Below, piece by piece: positions 24,463-33,840 of a stretch of DNA of 47,006 nt. Position numbers and translations under genes: made by a program. Origin of the DNA: Chloroflexota bacterium (GTDB lineage: Bacteria; Chloroflexota; Chloroflexia; Chloroflexales; Roseiflexaceae); contig JACAEQ010000071.1 of NCBI GenBank assembly GCA_013388755.1, forward strand, positions 1 to 47,006, written 5' to 3'. Numbering within the stretch: position 1 is the first letter of the stretch; every line of letters begins with the position of its first letter. The notes below the pieces were generated by a model, which saw only the letters and a list, made by a program, of their open reading frames with translations, was not told the origin of the DNA and did no database searches.

Positions 24463-27400
24463 ATGGCATCGATCCCGCCTTCTTTTCGCATTATTCTCCT
24501 GGGTGATATTCGCTTCGAGGTTGCAGAGGCACATACGGTTTTGCCACAGCGCGAGAGTTTGCGCTGCCTGGCAGTGCACCTGGCGCTCCAACCTCGTCAG
24601 CCGCTTGCGCGCAAACAACTGGCGTTCACCCTCTGGCCCGACGATGATCCCGCCAGTGCACTGGCAAACCTGCGCCGTCATCTGCATCTGTTGCGCACGC
24701 TCCTGCCGCCTGTCGCCCGTGAGTGGCTGGTTGTTTCGAGCCAGCACGTTGTCTGGAATGCTCCGCCTGACTGCTATGTCGATGTGCATGCGTTCGAGCG
24801 CGAATGGGCGACTGTGCAGGACATGGAGGCTGCCGCCGAACTCTATCGTGGTGAACTGGCGCCGGGCATCGACACCGACGACGATATTCTCGTTCGACGT
24901 GAGGAGTTGCGGCAGCGCTACCTGGCGCTGCTGCGATCACTGGCGCACGCCTGGATGGAGCGCGGCGATTGGGATCGCGCCGGGCGGTGGGCGCGCCGGT
25001 TGGTGACGCACGAGCCGTGGGACGAAGACGCAGTGCGCCTGGCGATGACTGCTATGGCGCGTGCCGGCAACCGCACCGCAGCGCTGGACATGTACCAGAC
25101 GCTGGCGCGCGATCTGCAACGTGAGTTGCACGTCCAACCGGCGCCGGAGACGACTGCGCTCTACCACGATATCCTGCACCGCCGCCTGACGTGTGCCACG
25201 CAGCCTGATCGATCAACCGTTCCCCTGTTTATCGGTCGCGCCGATGAACTCTGCCGGTTAACCGATCTGATGCGCAGCGCTGTGCAGGGGCAGGGACGGA
25301 TGGTGTTCGTCTCAGGTCAGCCCGGCGTGGGCAAGACATCACTGGTGCAGGAGGCGATCCGGAGGTTTGTCGATCTGAACGAAGCGCAACCGGTGCATGT
25401 GTTCTACGGGTATTGTCAACCAATGAGCAATGCCCGCGATGATCGCCCGTATGCACCGTGGCGACATATCCTGACCGCAGCGGCGACACACCTTGCCCAA
25501 AGCGCGGGGAGCGCCGCAGAGTGGCTCAGTCGCCTGTTGCCGCTCGTCCCTGATCTGGCGGCGCTGCGTCCTGAACTGATCGCGCCGTCTCAACCGGATG
25601 ACGCCGCGCTGTGTTCCGCCATACGCCGGAGTGTGCAGGCGCTCGCACTGCGCCGACCACTGTTTCTGATCATTGAGGATGTGCACTGGATCGATACCTG
25701 GTCGCTCAATGCGCTGATCGATCTGGCTGATGTCTGTCTCTCGCTCCCGCTGCTGATCATTGTCACCCACCGATCCGGTTTCATCACGCCCTCGTTGTTG
25801 TCTGCCAAACGAACCCTGCGCCGTCAACGTTGCGCGTTCGACCTCCATGTCCAGCCATTCACGCCGTCTGAAGCCAACCGCTTGCTGGAACAGGCGCTCG
25901 GAAGCGCCATTGATGCCGCGACGCTCGAAGAGATCAGGCACTATGCTGGCGGCATACCCCTCTTTTTGCGCGAGGCGATTGACAGTCTGCGCGAATCGCA
26001 GCAGCGGCGTCTGTCGAAGGAAAAGGGTCTGGCGGGATTGCGTGATTCGCTCAGGCTGCGACTGCGCGATATTGGCGAGCGCAACCGTCATATGCTGGAA
26101 GCGGCGGCGATCCTGGGTTTCTCGTTCGCCGATGACGAATTGCGGCAGATGCTCAACTGGTCGCCGTCGGCGTATGCATCGGCGCTGGACGACCTGCTCG
26201 CCCGCCGGTTGTTGATCGATACGGTCACTCACGGCAGCGATGAGTACACTTTTTCGCACCATCTTATCCATCGTCTGATTCTGAGCGACATTCCTGCCGA
26301 ACGAGCCGCCCACCTCCATGAACAGGCTGCCCGCAGTCTGGAACAGGTGCATACCGGTCACCCTGGATATGCTGCCAGGATCGCTACGCATTACGAGACG
26401 GCAGGGTGTGCGCTTGCAGCAGCGCGTTTCTGGATGGTGCATGCCCGCGAGAGCACTGATCTGGCGGCATTCGATCAGGCATTGAAGTCCGTTGCGCACG
26501 CCGAATCGCTGCTGGCGGGAACGAGTCGTGAGGTGCGCGAAGTGCAGGCGCAGGCTGCCGTGCAGCGCGGGGTGATTGCACTGCATCGGGGCGAGACGGC
26601 GTCGGCGCTCAGTTTGTTGCAGCACGCAATCGAGCGGAGTCGTGAGTTTCCTTCGCTCTATATGTACGCGCTGGTCACCTATGCCTACGCGCTCTACACC
26701 CGCGATCACGCCGAAGAAGCGTATGCAACTGCGTCGCAGGCGCTCGAACTGGCAACGTTGTTGCACGACACCGCCAGCATCGTGCGCGCGCTCAATATTC
26801 GCGGCGTCAGCGCCCTGATGCTTGGTCGGGTGCGTGACGCTATCGAGGACTTGCAGCATGCGTGCGCCGGCATTGAGCAGATGCGTCAGGATGACGCCAA
26901 TCTCCGCAGTGTGGTCGCACAGACGACGCAAAGCCTGAGTCACCTCGGAACGGCGCTGGTCTTCGCTCAGGAGTACGCACAGGCGCGCGAGATACTCGAT
27001 CAGACGGTTGCGATGGCGCAGCACAGCGGTCTGCGCCGATTAGAAGCGGCTGCACTGACCATGATCGGTCAGATGATGCTCAACTGCGGTCGCTACAACG
27101 ACGCGCTTCAAATCTATACCCGATCAATCGACGTGGCGGGCGAGTCGTACAAACCCGGCATGTGGGGGAAATATGCCGGGCGTGGCTGGGCATATGTGAG
27201 AATGGGCGAATGCGCCGCAGCCCGTCAGGATTTCACACTGGGTTTACAGGTCGCAGAACAGGTGAACAGCCAGTACGGGACGCTGCTGATGCAGACCTAC
27301 CTGACCTTCGTCGATCTTGCGCAGGGGCGCATGCCCGCAATGTCACTGACGCACCTGGCAGCGCTCGCCGGCGACGCTCAGATTCATCCGGTCGTGTATA

Positions 27401-28014
27401 TCGCCAGTTTGCTGGCGGGTCATCTCTGGCGCCTGCTGGGGGATCCGCACCGGGCGGCGGAAATGCACGAACGCGCATTACAGGCGGCATGCGCAGCGAA
27501 CGTGCCTTCATTTGTGCTACACTCCCGCGCTCAGCAGGTCTGTAACCGGTTGCTGGCTGCGCCCGACGCTGCCGGATTTGCCGGGTCGGACGAGATCATC
27601 GAGCAGGCGCGGTGCGCCGACGAACGCCCGATTCAATCGCTTGGATGGCTGGCGCGCGCTGGCGGTCTGTTGCGACTCGGTCGGCTGGATGAAGCCATGC
27701 TGTCAGCAGAGCGGGCGGTGACCATCGCGCGCACGTGCCCTGATGCGCCCCTGATCGGCGAGGGGTTGACGCTGTTGACACAGATCCGGTCTGCTGCCGG
27801 TCACGCCACAGCATGCGATGCAGCACTGGCTGAAGCGCAGTCCATCGCCGAACAATCCTTTGCTCCGCTCGCCATTCCCCTGAATATGCCGCAGGCGCAA
27901 GCATTGCGCAGGATGTGCCTGGAGGTTCTCCTCCCGTCAAGCGCGCAATGCTTATCCGCAAGCAATCAACCGGCAGTCATTGCCGTTCTCCGGAAACGCC
28001 GTGCAATTTCGTAA
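24463..28014 (+). CDS. SARP-type BTAD/AAA/TPR transcriptional regulator
   Basis: Large signal-transduction ATPase of 1183 residues. Residues 1-95 form an OmpR-like winged helix (LARKQLAFTLWPDDDPASAL, then ANLRRHLHLLR). About 100-240 is a bacterial transcriptional activator domain (WDRAGRWARRLVTHEPWDED; TAALDMYQTLARDLQRELHV). An AAA/STAND ATPase follows with Walker A GQPGVGKTS near 286 and Walker B LFLIIEDVHWID near 401. The C-terminal half (about 700-1150) is made of TPR-like helices. I prefer ATG at 24463 over the upstream TTG (24427), although neither has a clear ribosome site. It lies downstream of the catabolic operon and the broken PfpI gene; a link to either is unproven. Confidence 0.88.
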   Translation: MASIPPSFRIILLGDIRFEVAEAHTVLPQRESLRCLAVHLALQPRQPLARKQLAFTLWPDDDPASALANLRRHLHLLRTLLPPVAREWLVVSSQHVVWNAPPDCYVDVHAFEREWATVQDMEAAAELYRGELAPGIDTDDDILVRREELRQRYLALLRSLAHAWMERGDWDRAGRWARRLVTHEPWDEDAVRLAMTAMARAGNRTAALDMYQTLARDLQRELHVQPAPETTALYHDILHRRLTCATQPDRSTVPLFIGRADELCRLTDLMRSAVQGQGRMVFVSGQPGVGKTSLVQEAIRRFVDLNEAQPVHVFYGYCQPMSNARDDRPYAPWRHILTAAATHLAQSAGSAAEWLSRLLPLVPDLAALRPELIAPSQPDDAALCSAIRRSVQALALRRPLFLIIEDVHWIDTWSLNALIDLADVCLSLPLLIIVTHRSGFITPSLLSAKRTLRRQRCAFDLHVQPFTPSEANRLLEQALGSAIDAATLEEIRHYAGGIPLFLREAIDSLRESQQRRLSKEKGLAGLRDSLRLRLRDIGERNRHMLEAAAILGFSFADDELRQMLNWSPSAYASALDDLLARRLLIDTVTHGSDEYTFSHHLIHRLILSDIPAERAAHLHEQAARSLEQVHTGHPGYAARIATHYETAGCALAAARFWMVHARESTDLAAFDQALKSVAHAESLLAGTSREVREVQAQAAVQRGVIALHRGETASALSLLQHAIERSREFPSLYMYALVTYAYALYTRDHAEEAYATASQALELATLLHDTASIVRALNIRGVSALMLGRVRDAIEDLQHACAGIEQMRQDDANLRSVVAQTTQSLSHLGTALVFAQEYAQAREILDQTVAMAQHSGLRRLEAAALTMIGQMMLNCGRYNDALQIYTRSIDVAGESYKPGMWGKYAGRGWAYVRMGECAAARQDFTLGLQVAEQVNSQYGTLLMQTYLTFVDLAQGRMPAMSLTHLAALAGDAQIHPVVYIASLLAGHLWRLLGDPHRAAEMHERALQAACAANVPSFVLHSRAQQVCNRLLAAPDAAGFAGSDEIIEQARCADERPIQSLGWLARAGGLLRLGRLDEAMLSAERAVTIARTCPDAPLIGEGLTLLTQIRSAAGHATACDAALAEAQSIAEQSFAPLAIPLNMPQAQALRRMCLEVLLPSSAQCLSASNQPAVIAVLRKRRAIS

Positions 28015-28106
28015 TTCGGCATCATTGCGATAGGGACGCTCACTTCCAGGGATTCTGGCACGTCCCTGCGCTGCCACATCCGTTTCAGGCATCAGGGCAC
28101 CCGCAT

Positions 28107-28243
28107 GCCCTTTCTCATCGTGTGAGAGAAGGGGCGTAGGATGCTTACAGGAGTAGGTTTTTCGGGAAGCCCCTGCGTTCCTTCTCTCGTTTTGGGCTTC
28201 AGGACGACCAAAATCTCCCTTCTCCCACAAGGGGAGAAGGGAG
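28107..28243. repeat. Two intergenic hairpins
   Basis: A stem with arms CCCTTTCTC and GAGAGAAGGG lies near 28107-28136. A perfect 12-base stem CTCCCTTCTCCC (28215-28226) / GGGAGAAGGGAG (28232-28243) has a 5-base loop. Both fall in the 371-base gap after the SARP gene. Neither is followed by a clear T-run on the plus strand, so I do not call a terminator with confidence; they resemble dispersed REP-like repeats. The rest of the gap shows only a weak promoter-like TTGAGG at 28289. Confidence 0.5.
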
Positions 28244-28385
28244 TTGGGGGAGAGAGGTAAAAGCCCGCAGGAACATGGTGAGGACGTTTTGAGGACGATC
28301 GATTGTTATGATACAGATCGCCTGGATCTGATCGCAGACCAGATTATTACCGTTCGTGTCATTCAACCAGTTCAGAGGTGCTTTC

Positions 28386-29429
28386 ATGCAACGAACCGCG
28401 CATCCCTTGCTACTCCTGATTGCCGTCCTGTTCATCAGTTCCGCCTGTACGTCCGGCGGCGGCGCTGGCGCTCCCACGCAGCCGCCAGCAGGTAACGCCA
28501 CCACGCCCACGCAGCCGCCAGCAGGTAACGCCACCACGCCCACGCAGCTGTCGTCCGCTGCCTCTCCCGCTCCAACCCGGGCGCCCGTCGCTGCCGGTCC
28601 AGTCGATCCCCGGACAAGCGAACCGTGCGCCGTTTTGAATGCGGAGGCCATGGCAGGCATCGTCGGTTCATCGTTGATCACGGCCGTTCCCCTCAAATCT
28701 GGATTTATCCTCACCTGTTCGTATGAATTTGGCGACCAGAAACGGATCGATTTCGAGATGGACCTGCTCAATCCTGGCAAAGAGGCCTACGACAGGGTGA
28801 TCGCATCACAGGCGACATTAGGCGCTACGGTCGAGCCGGTCAATCTGGGCGACGTCGCTGCGGTGACAGAACGCAGCGGCGACGTCTCGCTGTACATGGT
28901 GGTCAACGGCTGGTATGCCGTGTTGTACGGGTACGGCATCGAATGGCAAACCGTGATTGATATTGGTCGGCTGCTGACGGATCGAGTGATTGCGTTCACG
29001 CCAGCATCCCTGGGTGACCTTGTGCCGACGCCTGTTCCCCAACCCGGTACACTGATCGGGATGGAGGTCATGATCGAAGCGCCCGAAGAGATGGCGGGAG
29101 TAACCACACTGGAGAGCCTGAAGATCGTCTCAATCGCAGGATTTGCCATGTGCTCATCCACACCATTAGCAGATCCCTTCATTGTCACGTTCATTGCGCC
29201 GCCTGGTCAGGATCCGCCGACGCCAGTCGGCTCCTTTAGTCTCGTGGTCAACGGCGGAGTCACGGTGAACCAACCAACTCCGGCAAGAATCGATGTCGGT
29301 CTCGGCCGATCTGATGCTGCCGAAATGCGGGGCGGCGAGGGGACAGTCGTTGTCGCGGTCGATGGAAAGTCAGGAACCTTCGAGGCTGGCCAAATCAAGG
29401 GGCGGTGGACATGCACGGTCTCTGAGTAG
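28386..29429 (+). CDS. Putative lipoprotein with DUF3558-like domain
   Basis: Exported lipoprotein of 347 residues with lipobox LFISSAC. A linker contains a perfect tandem duplication (11-residue unit with TQPPAGNATTP; DNA period 33 bases, 28473-28547). Residues about 75-205 resemble the DUF3558 type of surface lipoprotein (SEPCAVLNAEAMAGIVGSSL ... LTCSYEFG), including the paired cysteines. Function is unknown. A further beta-rich C-terminal part (about 225-347) reads like an Ig-like or lipid-binding domain but is not assignable. I start at 28386 because AGAGGTG precedes it and the signal peptide begins there; the frame stays open upstream to 28356. Confidence 0.75.
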   Translation: MQRTAHPLLLLIAVLFISSACTSGGGAGAPTQPPAGNATTPTQPPAGNATTPTQLSSAASPAPTRAPVAAGPVDPRTSEPCAVLNAEAMAGIVGSSLITAVPLKSGFILTCSYEFGDQKRIDFEMDLLNPGKEAYDRVIASQATLGATVEPVNLGDVAAVTERSGDVSLYMVVNGWYAVLYGYGIEWQTVIDIGRLLTDRVIAFTPASLGDLVPTPVPQPGTLIGMEVMIEAPEEMAGVTTLESLKIVSIAGFAMCSSTPLADPFIVTFIAPPGQDPPTPVGSFSLVVNGGVTVNQPTPARIDVGLGRSDAAEMRGGEGTVVVAVDGKSGTFEAGQIKGRWTCTVSE

Positions 29430-29565
29430 CGGTCTGGTGAAGGGTGGAGCGCTGATCGTTCATCCAACCGCTGCGTTGGCGTAGCGCCGATCTCCGGCAA
29501 AGCAATGCGGATCGGTGCTGCGCTGTCTTTGAAGAACGCCAGACGCTCATGCGTCGAATCGGCTC

Positions 29566-29895
29566 ATGAACTATGCCGACAGTGGAAACGGCGGCGAATG
29601 TGTGGGCATGCTCAGCGGCACCAACAATAATAATCTCATCGATGATAATGTCAACGCCTGCGGTCTGACCGACAGCGTGAATGGCAATATCATTGCGGCG
29701 AACCCCAATCTCGGCACGTTGACCGGCGCGCCTGCCTACTTCCCGCTCACCCCGGGCAGACTGGCAATTAACGCTGGCGATAACGCTACCCGCGCATCCA
29801 CCGATCAGCGCGGCGTCTCCCGTCCGCAGGGCGGCAGGTGCGACATCGGAGCGTTCGAGGTGGGTATCGTGTCGTTGCCTCTGGTCGTCCGGTAG
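29566..29895 (+). pseudogene. C-terminal fragment of a choice-of-anchor Q / parallel beta-helix protein
   Basis: The 109-residue frame reads as the tail of a long secreted beta-helix protein: NNNNLIDDNVNACG, NPNLGTLTG, PLTPGRLAINAGDNAT, STDQRGVSRPQGGRCDIGAF, then a short hydrophobic end. These are the standard closing motifs of choice-of-anchor Q proteins, normally many hundreds of residues long with a signal peptide. Here the upstream 130 bases contain no helix repeats and no ribosome site, so the N-terminus has been lost and it is a relic. Confidence 0.72.
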
Positions 29896-30181
29896 TTCGG
29901 CGGCAGGGATGTGGGAGGCTGTCGCGCCCGTCACCTGTTGCACGTCGAAGGCGCGCTTGGTTGACCAACCCGCAGGGCTTGCCTGACCTCAGGCAGAGCT
30001 TATGGTCTTTGAAGAAATAATCCGCCATAGCCCACGCAGGCCGGCTTCGCCTGTGCCTGGCCGAGGGCTTCAGCCCGCCGGTGTGGACTTAACGATCGTT
30101 GTACCGCCTCTGCGGGTGGTGAAGCGTCGGCGCCGGCCGCCGCCCGGCGCGCAGCGCCTCATGAACATTCAGTACTAAAAC
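29896..30181. other. Gene-free stretch with short palindromes
   Basis: I see no gene here. It contains several short palindromic motifs of the type common between genes in this window (GCAGGCCGGCTTCGCCTG near 30038; CTTCAGCCCGCCGG near 30069, repeated in part at 30330). It joins a beta-helix gene relic to a MITE copy. Confidence 0.45.
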
Positions 30182-30316
30182 CAATACGTTTCAACGAAGC
30201 CCGGCACCCCCCCACCCCGGCCCTCCCCCGCTGGGGAGGGTGTCCGACTTTTCTCCCCGGCGGGGAGGTTGGGCGGGGGGCTGTGCGGTGCGCAAATCCT
30301 TATGTGACAGGTATTG
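30182..30316 (+). mobile_element. MITE, copy D (older)
   Basis: This 135-base element has ends CAATACGTTTCAACG and TATGTGACAGGTATTG, matching the family with several mismatches, and the same C-rich/G-rich interior arms. Flanks (30172-30181 and 30317-30326) match at only about half of the positions, so the target duplication has decayed. It is in the same orientation as copies A-C. Confidence 0.75.
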
Positions 30317-30467
30317 TTTCTAACCTTCATCAGCCCGCCGGCGTGAGCGTTCGGTCGACCGGATGTCATGCTTCATCAATCGCCGGCGCGATCATCCAGT
30401 ACCGCGAGGGAAGCCAGAAGATGACATCGGGGATGACCCATGCCCGTACCTCGGAGGCCCCGGCACA

Positions 30468-30941
30468 TCAATTGCTTGCAAGTGAAACGATTAACTCCTT
30501 CACACTCGCGTCCGTCGGTGATGTCAGCATAATCACCGTTACGTTCTGCTGACCCTTCTGCCAGTTGGCCGTCTGGAACATGCTGTTCCCCTGGTTCGCC
30601 TGCTCCATGATGCCGCTGACCATGCTGTTGGTGCCCCAGCCGGCAGCCTTCAGTTTCTCGTCATAGAAAGCTTTCACGGCGTTCCAGTCTGTTTCGGGCG
30701 GCAGGCGGTACCCCTGCTGTTCGACTTTCCCGCCGACGCCGAGCTGACCGCGTAGCGCTGCATCGGTAGCATTGTTCTGTGCCAGCGTATCGGCCAGGCG
30801 GCTTTCGCCTGGCTGAAGCGCCGTCGCGCCCGGATAGGCCGGGATGTCGCTGAGCGTCGCCGGGCTGGCGCCGCAGGCCACGAGCGCCAGGAGCGCCAGC
30901 AGGGTTACGATGGTTGCGAGTGATTGGATGAAGCGTGGCAT
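30468..30941 (-). CDS. Small lipoprotein, unknown function
   Basis: Exported lipoprotein of 157 residues: signal peptide with lipobox LALVAC, then a soluble domain of about 130 residues. The domain opens SDIPAYPGATALQPGES and contains ETDWNAVKAFYDEKLKAAGW, a pattern seen in small Chloroflexi lipoproteins that resemble the DUF4440/sensor-accessory type only loosely; I do not name a family. The start at 30941 is fixed by AGAGGAGG seven bases upstream; a longer frame to 31049 is basic and lacks a ribosome site. It lies 43 bases after the small gene at 30985-31254 on the same strand, probably as a two-gene unit. Confidence 0.75.
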   Translation of the reverse strand: MPRFIQSLATIVTLLALLALVACGASPATLSDIPAYPGATALQPGESRLADTLAQNNATDAALRGQLGVGGKVEQQGYRLPPETDWNAVKAFYDEKLKAAGWGTNSMVSGIMEQANQGNSMFQTANWQKGQQNVTVIMLTSPTDASVKELIVSLASN

Positions 30942-30984
30942 GAGCGTCCTCCTCTTGTGTAACGATTTCCGTGCCCTCGCGCGT

Positions 30985-31254
30985 TTATTCTTGTAGCGCA
31001 TGCACCGCCGCAAGCCCCAGTGTCGGTGGATCATCATCGCCGATAGCAACCAGCACCTGCGCGCCCGGTCGAATCCAGCGTGCCCGGGCTATTGGCAGTA
31101 TTGCGCGAACCGTCGTGCGGAACGGGTCCTGCCCCCTGGGCAGCACATCAAGCAACAGGTCGACGGTCACCATGCCTGCCTCTCGCCCGGCGACGATCCG
31201 TTGTTCGATCACGACAGCGACTGCGGTTCCGGCTGCGGGTTGATGCTCGGTCAC
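30985..31254 (-). CDS. Small hypothetical protein, 89 residues
   Basis: Unnamed small protein. It has a beta-strand pattern (TAVAVVIEQRIVAGREAGMV; FRTTVRAILPIARARWIRPG; AQVLVAIGDDDPPTLGL) like the short barrel modules that follow membrane or SHOCT proteins in actinobacteria and Chloroflexi. The start is probably GTG at 31254 (VTEHQPAAG), with GGGAG seven bases upstream; GTG at 31299 is an alternative. It lies upstream of the lipoprotein on the same strand and diverges from the XRE regulator. No cofactor or catalytic motif is visible. Confidence 0.5.
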   Translation of the reverse strand: MTEHQPAAGTAVAVVIEQRIVAGREAGMVTVDLLLDVLPRGQDPFRTTVRAILPIARARWIRPGAQVLVAIGDDDPPTLGLAAVHALQE

Positions 31255-31373
31255 GGTGCTCTCCCGGGTGGTCAGCAATGGTACGCATTCGTTGTACACC
31301 CACCGCCCGCGGCGCGGAAGATCATGAGCGATACAGCGACCGATACAACCGTTTGTGAACCATTGTTGAGTCT

Positions 31374-33776
31374 ATGGATCCTGACGCGAATACCACTATG
31401 AGCAGCCAGCAAACCTTTGGTCAGCGGGTGCGCCAGCAGCGACACCGGCTCAGGCTGACGCAGGCCGAACTTGCCGAACGTGTCGGCTGTTCCGAGATTA
31501 CGGTCCGGAAGATTGAGGCTGGTGAACGCACACCGTCGCGGCAGATTGCCGAGTTGCTGGCGCGATCGCTCGAGATCGCGGCCAACGAACGCGATGCGTT
31601 CCTGGATTGCGCCCGCGGGCAACCGGCCCCTCGCGAGGCACCGCGCCGCCCACCACTGTCGCTCGCGCGACTGCCGGCGCCGATCACGCGCTTGCTTGGC
31701 CGTGACGCCGATGTGACGACGGTCTGCCGGCGACTCCAGGATACCGGCGTCCGGCTCGTGACGCTGGTCGGCCCACCGGGTATCGGTAAGACGCGCCTGA
31801 GCCTGCAGGTTGCTGCATTGCTCCAGGGTCACTTTGCCGATGGCGTCGTCTTCGTCCCGCTGGCGCCGGTTGGCGAGCCTGAACTGGTGCTTGACACGAT
31901 CGGCCAGGCACTGGGGGTCACCGAAGCGACCGGCGAGCCGCTCTTTGACCGCCTGTGCGCATTGCTGGAGGGGTACAGGTTACTGCTGGTGCTCGACAAT
32001 TTCGAGCATGTCTTGCGGGCGGCCGGGGATCTTGCGCGGCTGCTCGAAGCCTGCCCGCAGCTCACGGTGCTGGCGACCAGTCGCGCGGCGTTGCTGGTGC
32101 GTGGCGAGCAGGTGGTTCCTCTGGCGCCGCTGGCATTGCCGGCGCTGACGTGGCCGCTCGAGCCGGAGGCAGTGGTACGAGCGCCGGCAGTCGAATTGTT
32201 TGTCGAACGCGCCAGGGCGGTTGCGCCTCACTTTGCGCTGACCACCGACAATGTGGCGGCGGTTGCCGCAATCTGTGCCCGCCTGGATGGTCTGCCGCTG
32301 GCGATTGAACTGGCCGCGGCGCGCACCCGCCTGCTCGCACCGCTGGCGCTGCTCGAACGTCTCGGCCAGAAATACCTGCTCCACGGCGCGGGCCCGCGCG
32401 ATCTGCCGCCGCGCCATCAGACATTACATAACGCGATTGCGTGGAGCTATAATCTGCTGACGCCTGCCGAACAGCGACTGTTCGCGCGTCTTGGCGTGTT
32501 CATCGGCGAGTACGACCTGGCGGCGGTTGAGGCCGTCTGCGGTGATGATGAGTTCTCCGGCGTGCTCGAATTACTCGGCGCGCTGGCGGATCATAGCCTG
32601 GTGCGTGTCGCGGAGGGACCCGGCGGTGCCATGCGGATCGGGATGCTGGAAACCATCCGCGAGTTTGCGCTGGAACGTCTCGGCGAATCTGGCGAACTCG
32701 CCGCCATGCGCGTGCGCTATGCGCGCCACTACCTCGCGCTTGCCGCGCGCGCCGATGGCGAACTGAATGGCCCGGAGCAGGAACGCTGGCTTGACCGCCT
32801 GGAGCGCGAGCATGATCACTTTCGCGCCGTGCTGGCATGGGCAACGCATGGAGAGCGATTCGGCGAGGCGGGAGCGCCGGATGGTGGCATGGCCAGGTTG
32901 CCGGGCTGGCAACTGGCCGCGCGACTCTGGCGCTTCTGGTATACGCGCTGCCATCTGAACGAAGGCCGTCGCTGGCTGGCGGCATTGCTGGCGACGGATC
33001 AGGATGACGCGCCATCGCCTGAACACGCGCGCCTGTTGCTTGGCGCCGGGGTGCTGGCGCGCGCCCAGGGCGATCTGGACGAAGGGCGCCGCCTGATTGA
33101 CGCCAGTCTGGATGGGGCTCGGCGTGACGGTCTGCCGGCCGATGTGGCGCTGGCGTTGTACCACCGCGGCGTTGCTGCGTTTGATGGCGGTGAGGCTGGC
33201 GCAGCCATTCGTGATCTCGAGGAATGCCTGGCGATTCAGCGCCAACAGGGTGACGTAGCAGGGATCGCAAGCACGCTGAACGGCCTGGGCAGCGTGCTGA
33301 TTGGTCACGACGACGAACGCGCCGTGGCCCTGCTCGATGAAAGCGTCCGGCGCCAGCGCGCGCTCGGCAACCGGCGCGGCGAAGCCTTCACGTTACACAG
33401 CCTGGGACTGGCCGAGTTGCGCCGCAACAATCACGCCGCTGCCGCGAGCCATTTTCAGCAGGGGCTGGCGTTGTTCAGATCGCTTGGCGACGATATCGGC
33501 ATCGCCGACTGCCTGGCCGGACTGGCCGCGGTTGCTGGCGCACAGGCGCAGCGGGATCGCGCCGGCCAGTTGTGGCGCGCAGCTGAGGCCCTTCGGGAAC
33601 GGATTGCGGCGCCGCTCGCAACCGCCGAACGCGATGTCTACATGCGCTACCTTGGCGGCATCACGGCGCTACCTGCGTCGCCTGAGGATCCGGTCGAGGA
33701 GCTGGTGGCGCGGATTCTGGCGGTTGACCGCTATCCCACGCCTTCCGCCGCAGGCGCAACCAGTTGCCATGCATGA
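31374..33776 (+). CDS. XRE-type HTH / NB-ARC ATPase / TPR regulator
   Basis: STAND-class regulator of 800 residues. An N-terminal XRE/Cro-type helix-turn-helix covers about residues 14-70 (GQRVRQQRHRLRLTQAELAE; GCSEITVRKIEAGERTPSR). An NB-ARC-type ATPase follows with Walker A GPPGIGKTRL near 133, Walker B YRLLLVLDNFEHV near 205 and the sensor stretch DGLPLAIELAAAR near 308. TPR-like helices extend from about 480 to the end. These proteins typically couple nucleotide state to DNA binding after the TPR part senses a ligand. Start at 31374, with 31398 (MSSQQTF) as an alternative; neither has a strong ribosome site. Its stop is 64 bases from the convergent sugar-permease gene, so that importer is not in its operon. 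Confidence 0.88.
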   Translation: MDPDANTTMSSQQTFGQRVRQQRHRLRLTQAELAERVGCSEITVRKIEAGERTPSRQIAELLARSLEIAANERDAFLDCARGQPAPREAPRRPPLSLARLPAPITRLLGRDADVTTVCRRLQDTGVRLVTLVGPPGIGKTRLSLQVAALLQGHFADGVVFVPLAPVGEPELVLDTIGQALGVTEATGEPLFDRLCALLEGYRLLLVLDNFEHVLRAAGDLARLLEACPQLTVLATSRAALLVRGEQVVPLAPLALPALTWPLEPEAVVRAPAVELFVERARAVAPHFALTTDNVAAVAAICARLDGLPLAIELAAARTRLLAPLALLERLGQKYLLHGAGPRDLPPRHQTLHNAIAWSYNLLTPAEQRLFARLGVFIGEYDLAAVEAVCGDDEFSGVLELLGALADHSLVRVAEGPGGAMRIGMLETIREFALERLGESGELAAMRVRYARHYLALAARADGELNGPEQERWLDRLEREHDHFRAVLAWATHGERFGEAGAPDGGMARLPGWQLAARLWRFWYTRCHLNEGRRWLAALLATDQDDAPSPEHARLLLGAGVLARAQGDLDEGRRLIDASLDGARRDGLPADVALALYHRGVAAFDGGEAGAAIRDLEECLAIQRQQGDVAGIASTLNGLGSVLIGHDDERAVALLDESVRRQRALGNRRGEAFTLHSLGLAELRRNNHAAAASHFQQGLALFRSLGDDIGIADCLAGLAAVAGAQAQRDRAGQLWRAAEALRERIAAPLATAERDVYMRYLGGITALPASPEDPVEELVARILAVDRYPTPSAAGATSCHA

Positions 33777-33840
33777 TTGCCGCGACCTCCGCCACGGCAT
33801 ACCCCCGATCCGTCATCAGCAGTGCGGGCCTGTTGCGGGA

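Noticed and set aside
25339-27024. 561-codon minus-strand frame
   Set aside because: Antisense to the SARP regulator's ATPase and TPR region; no domain resemblance.
28215-28243. Intrinsic terminator after the SARP gene
   Set aside because: A strong stem but no T-run on the plus strand, and it lies about 200 bases past the stop; listed as a repeat instead.
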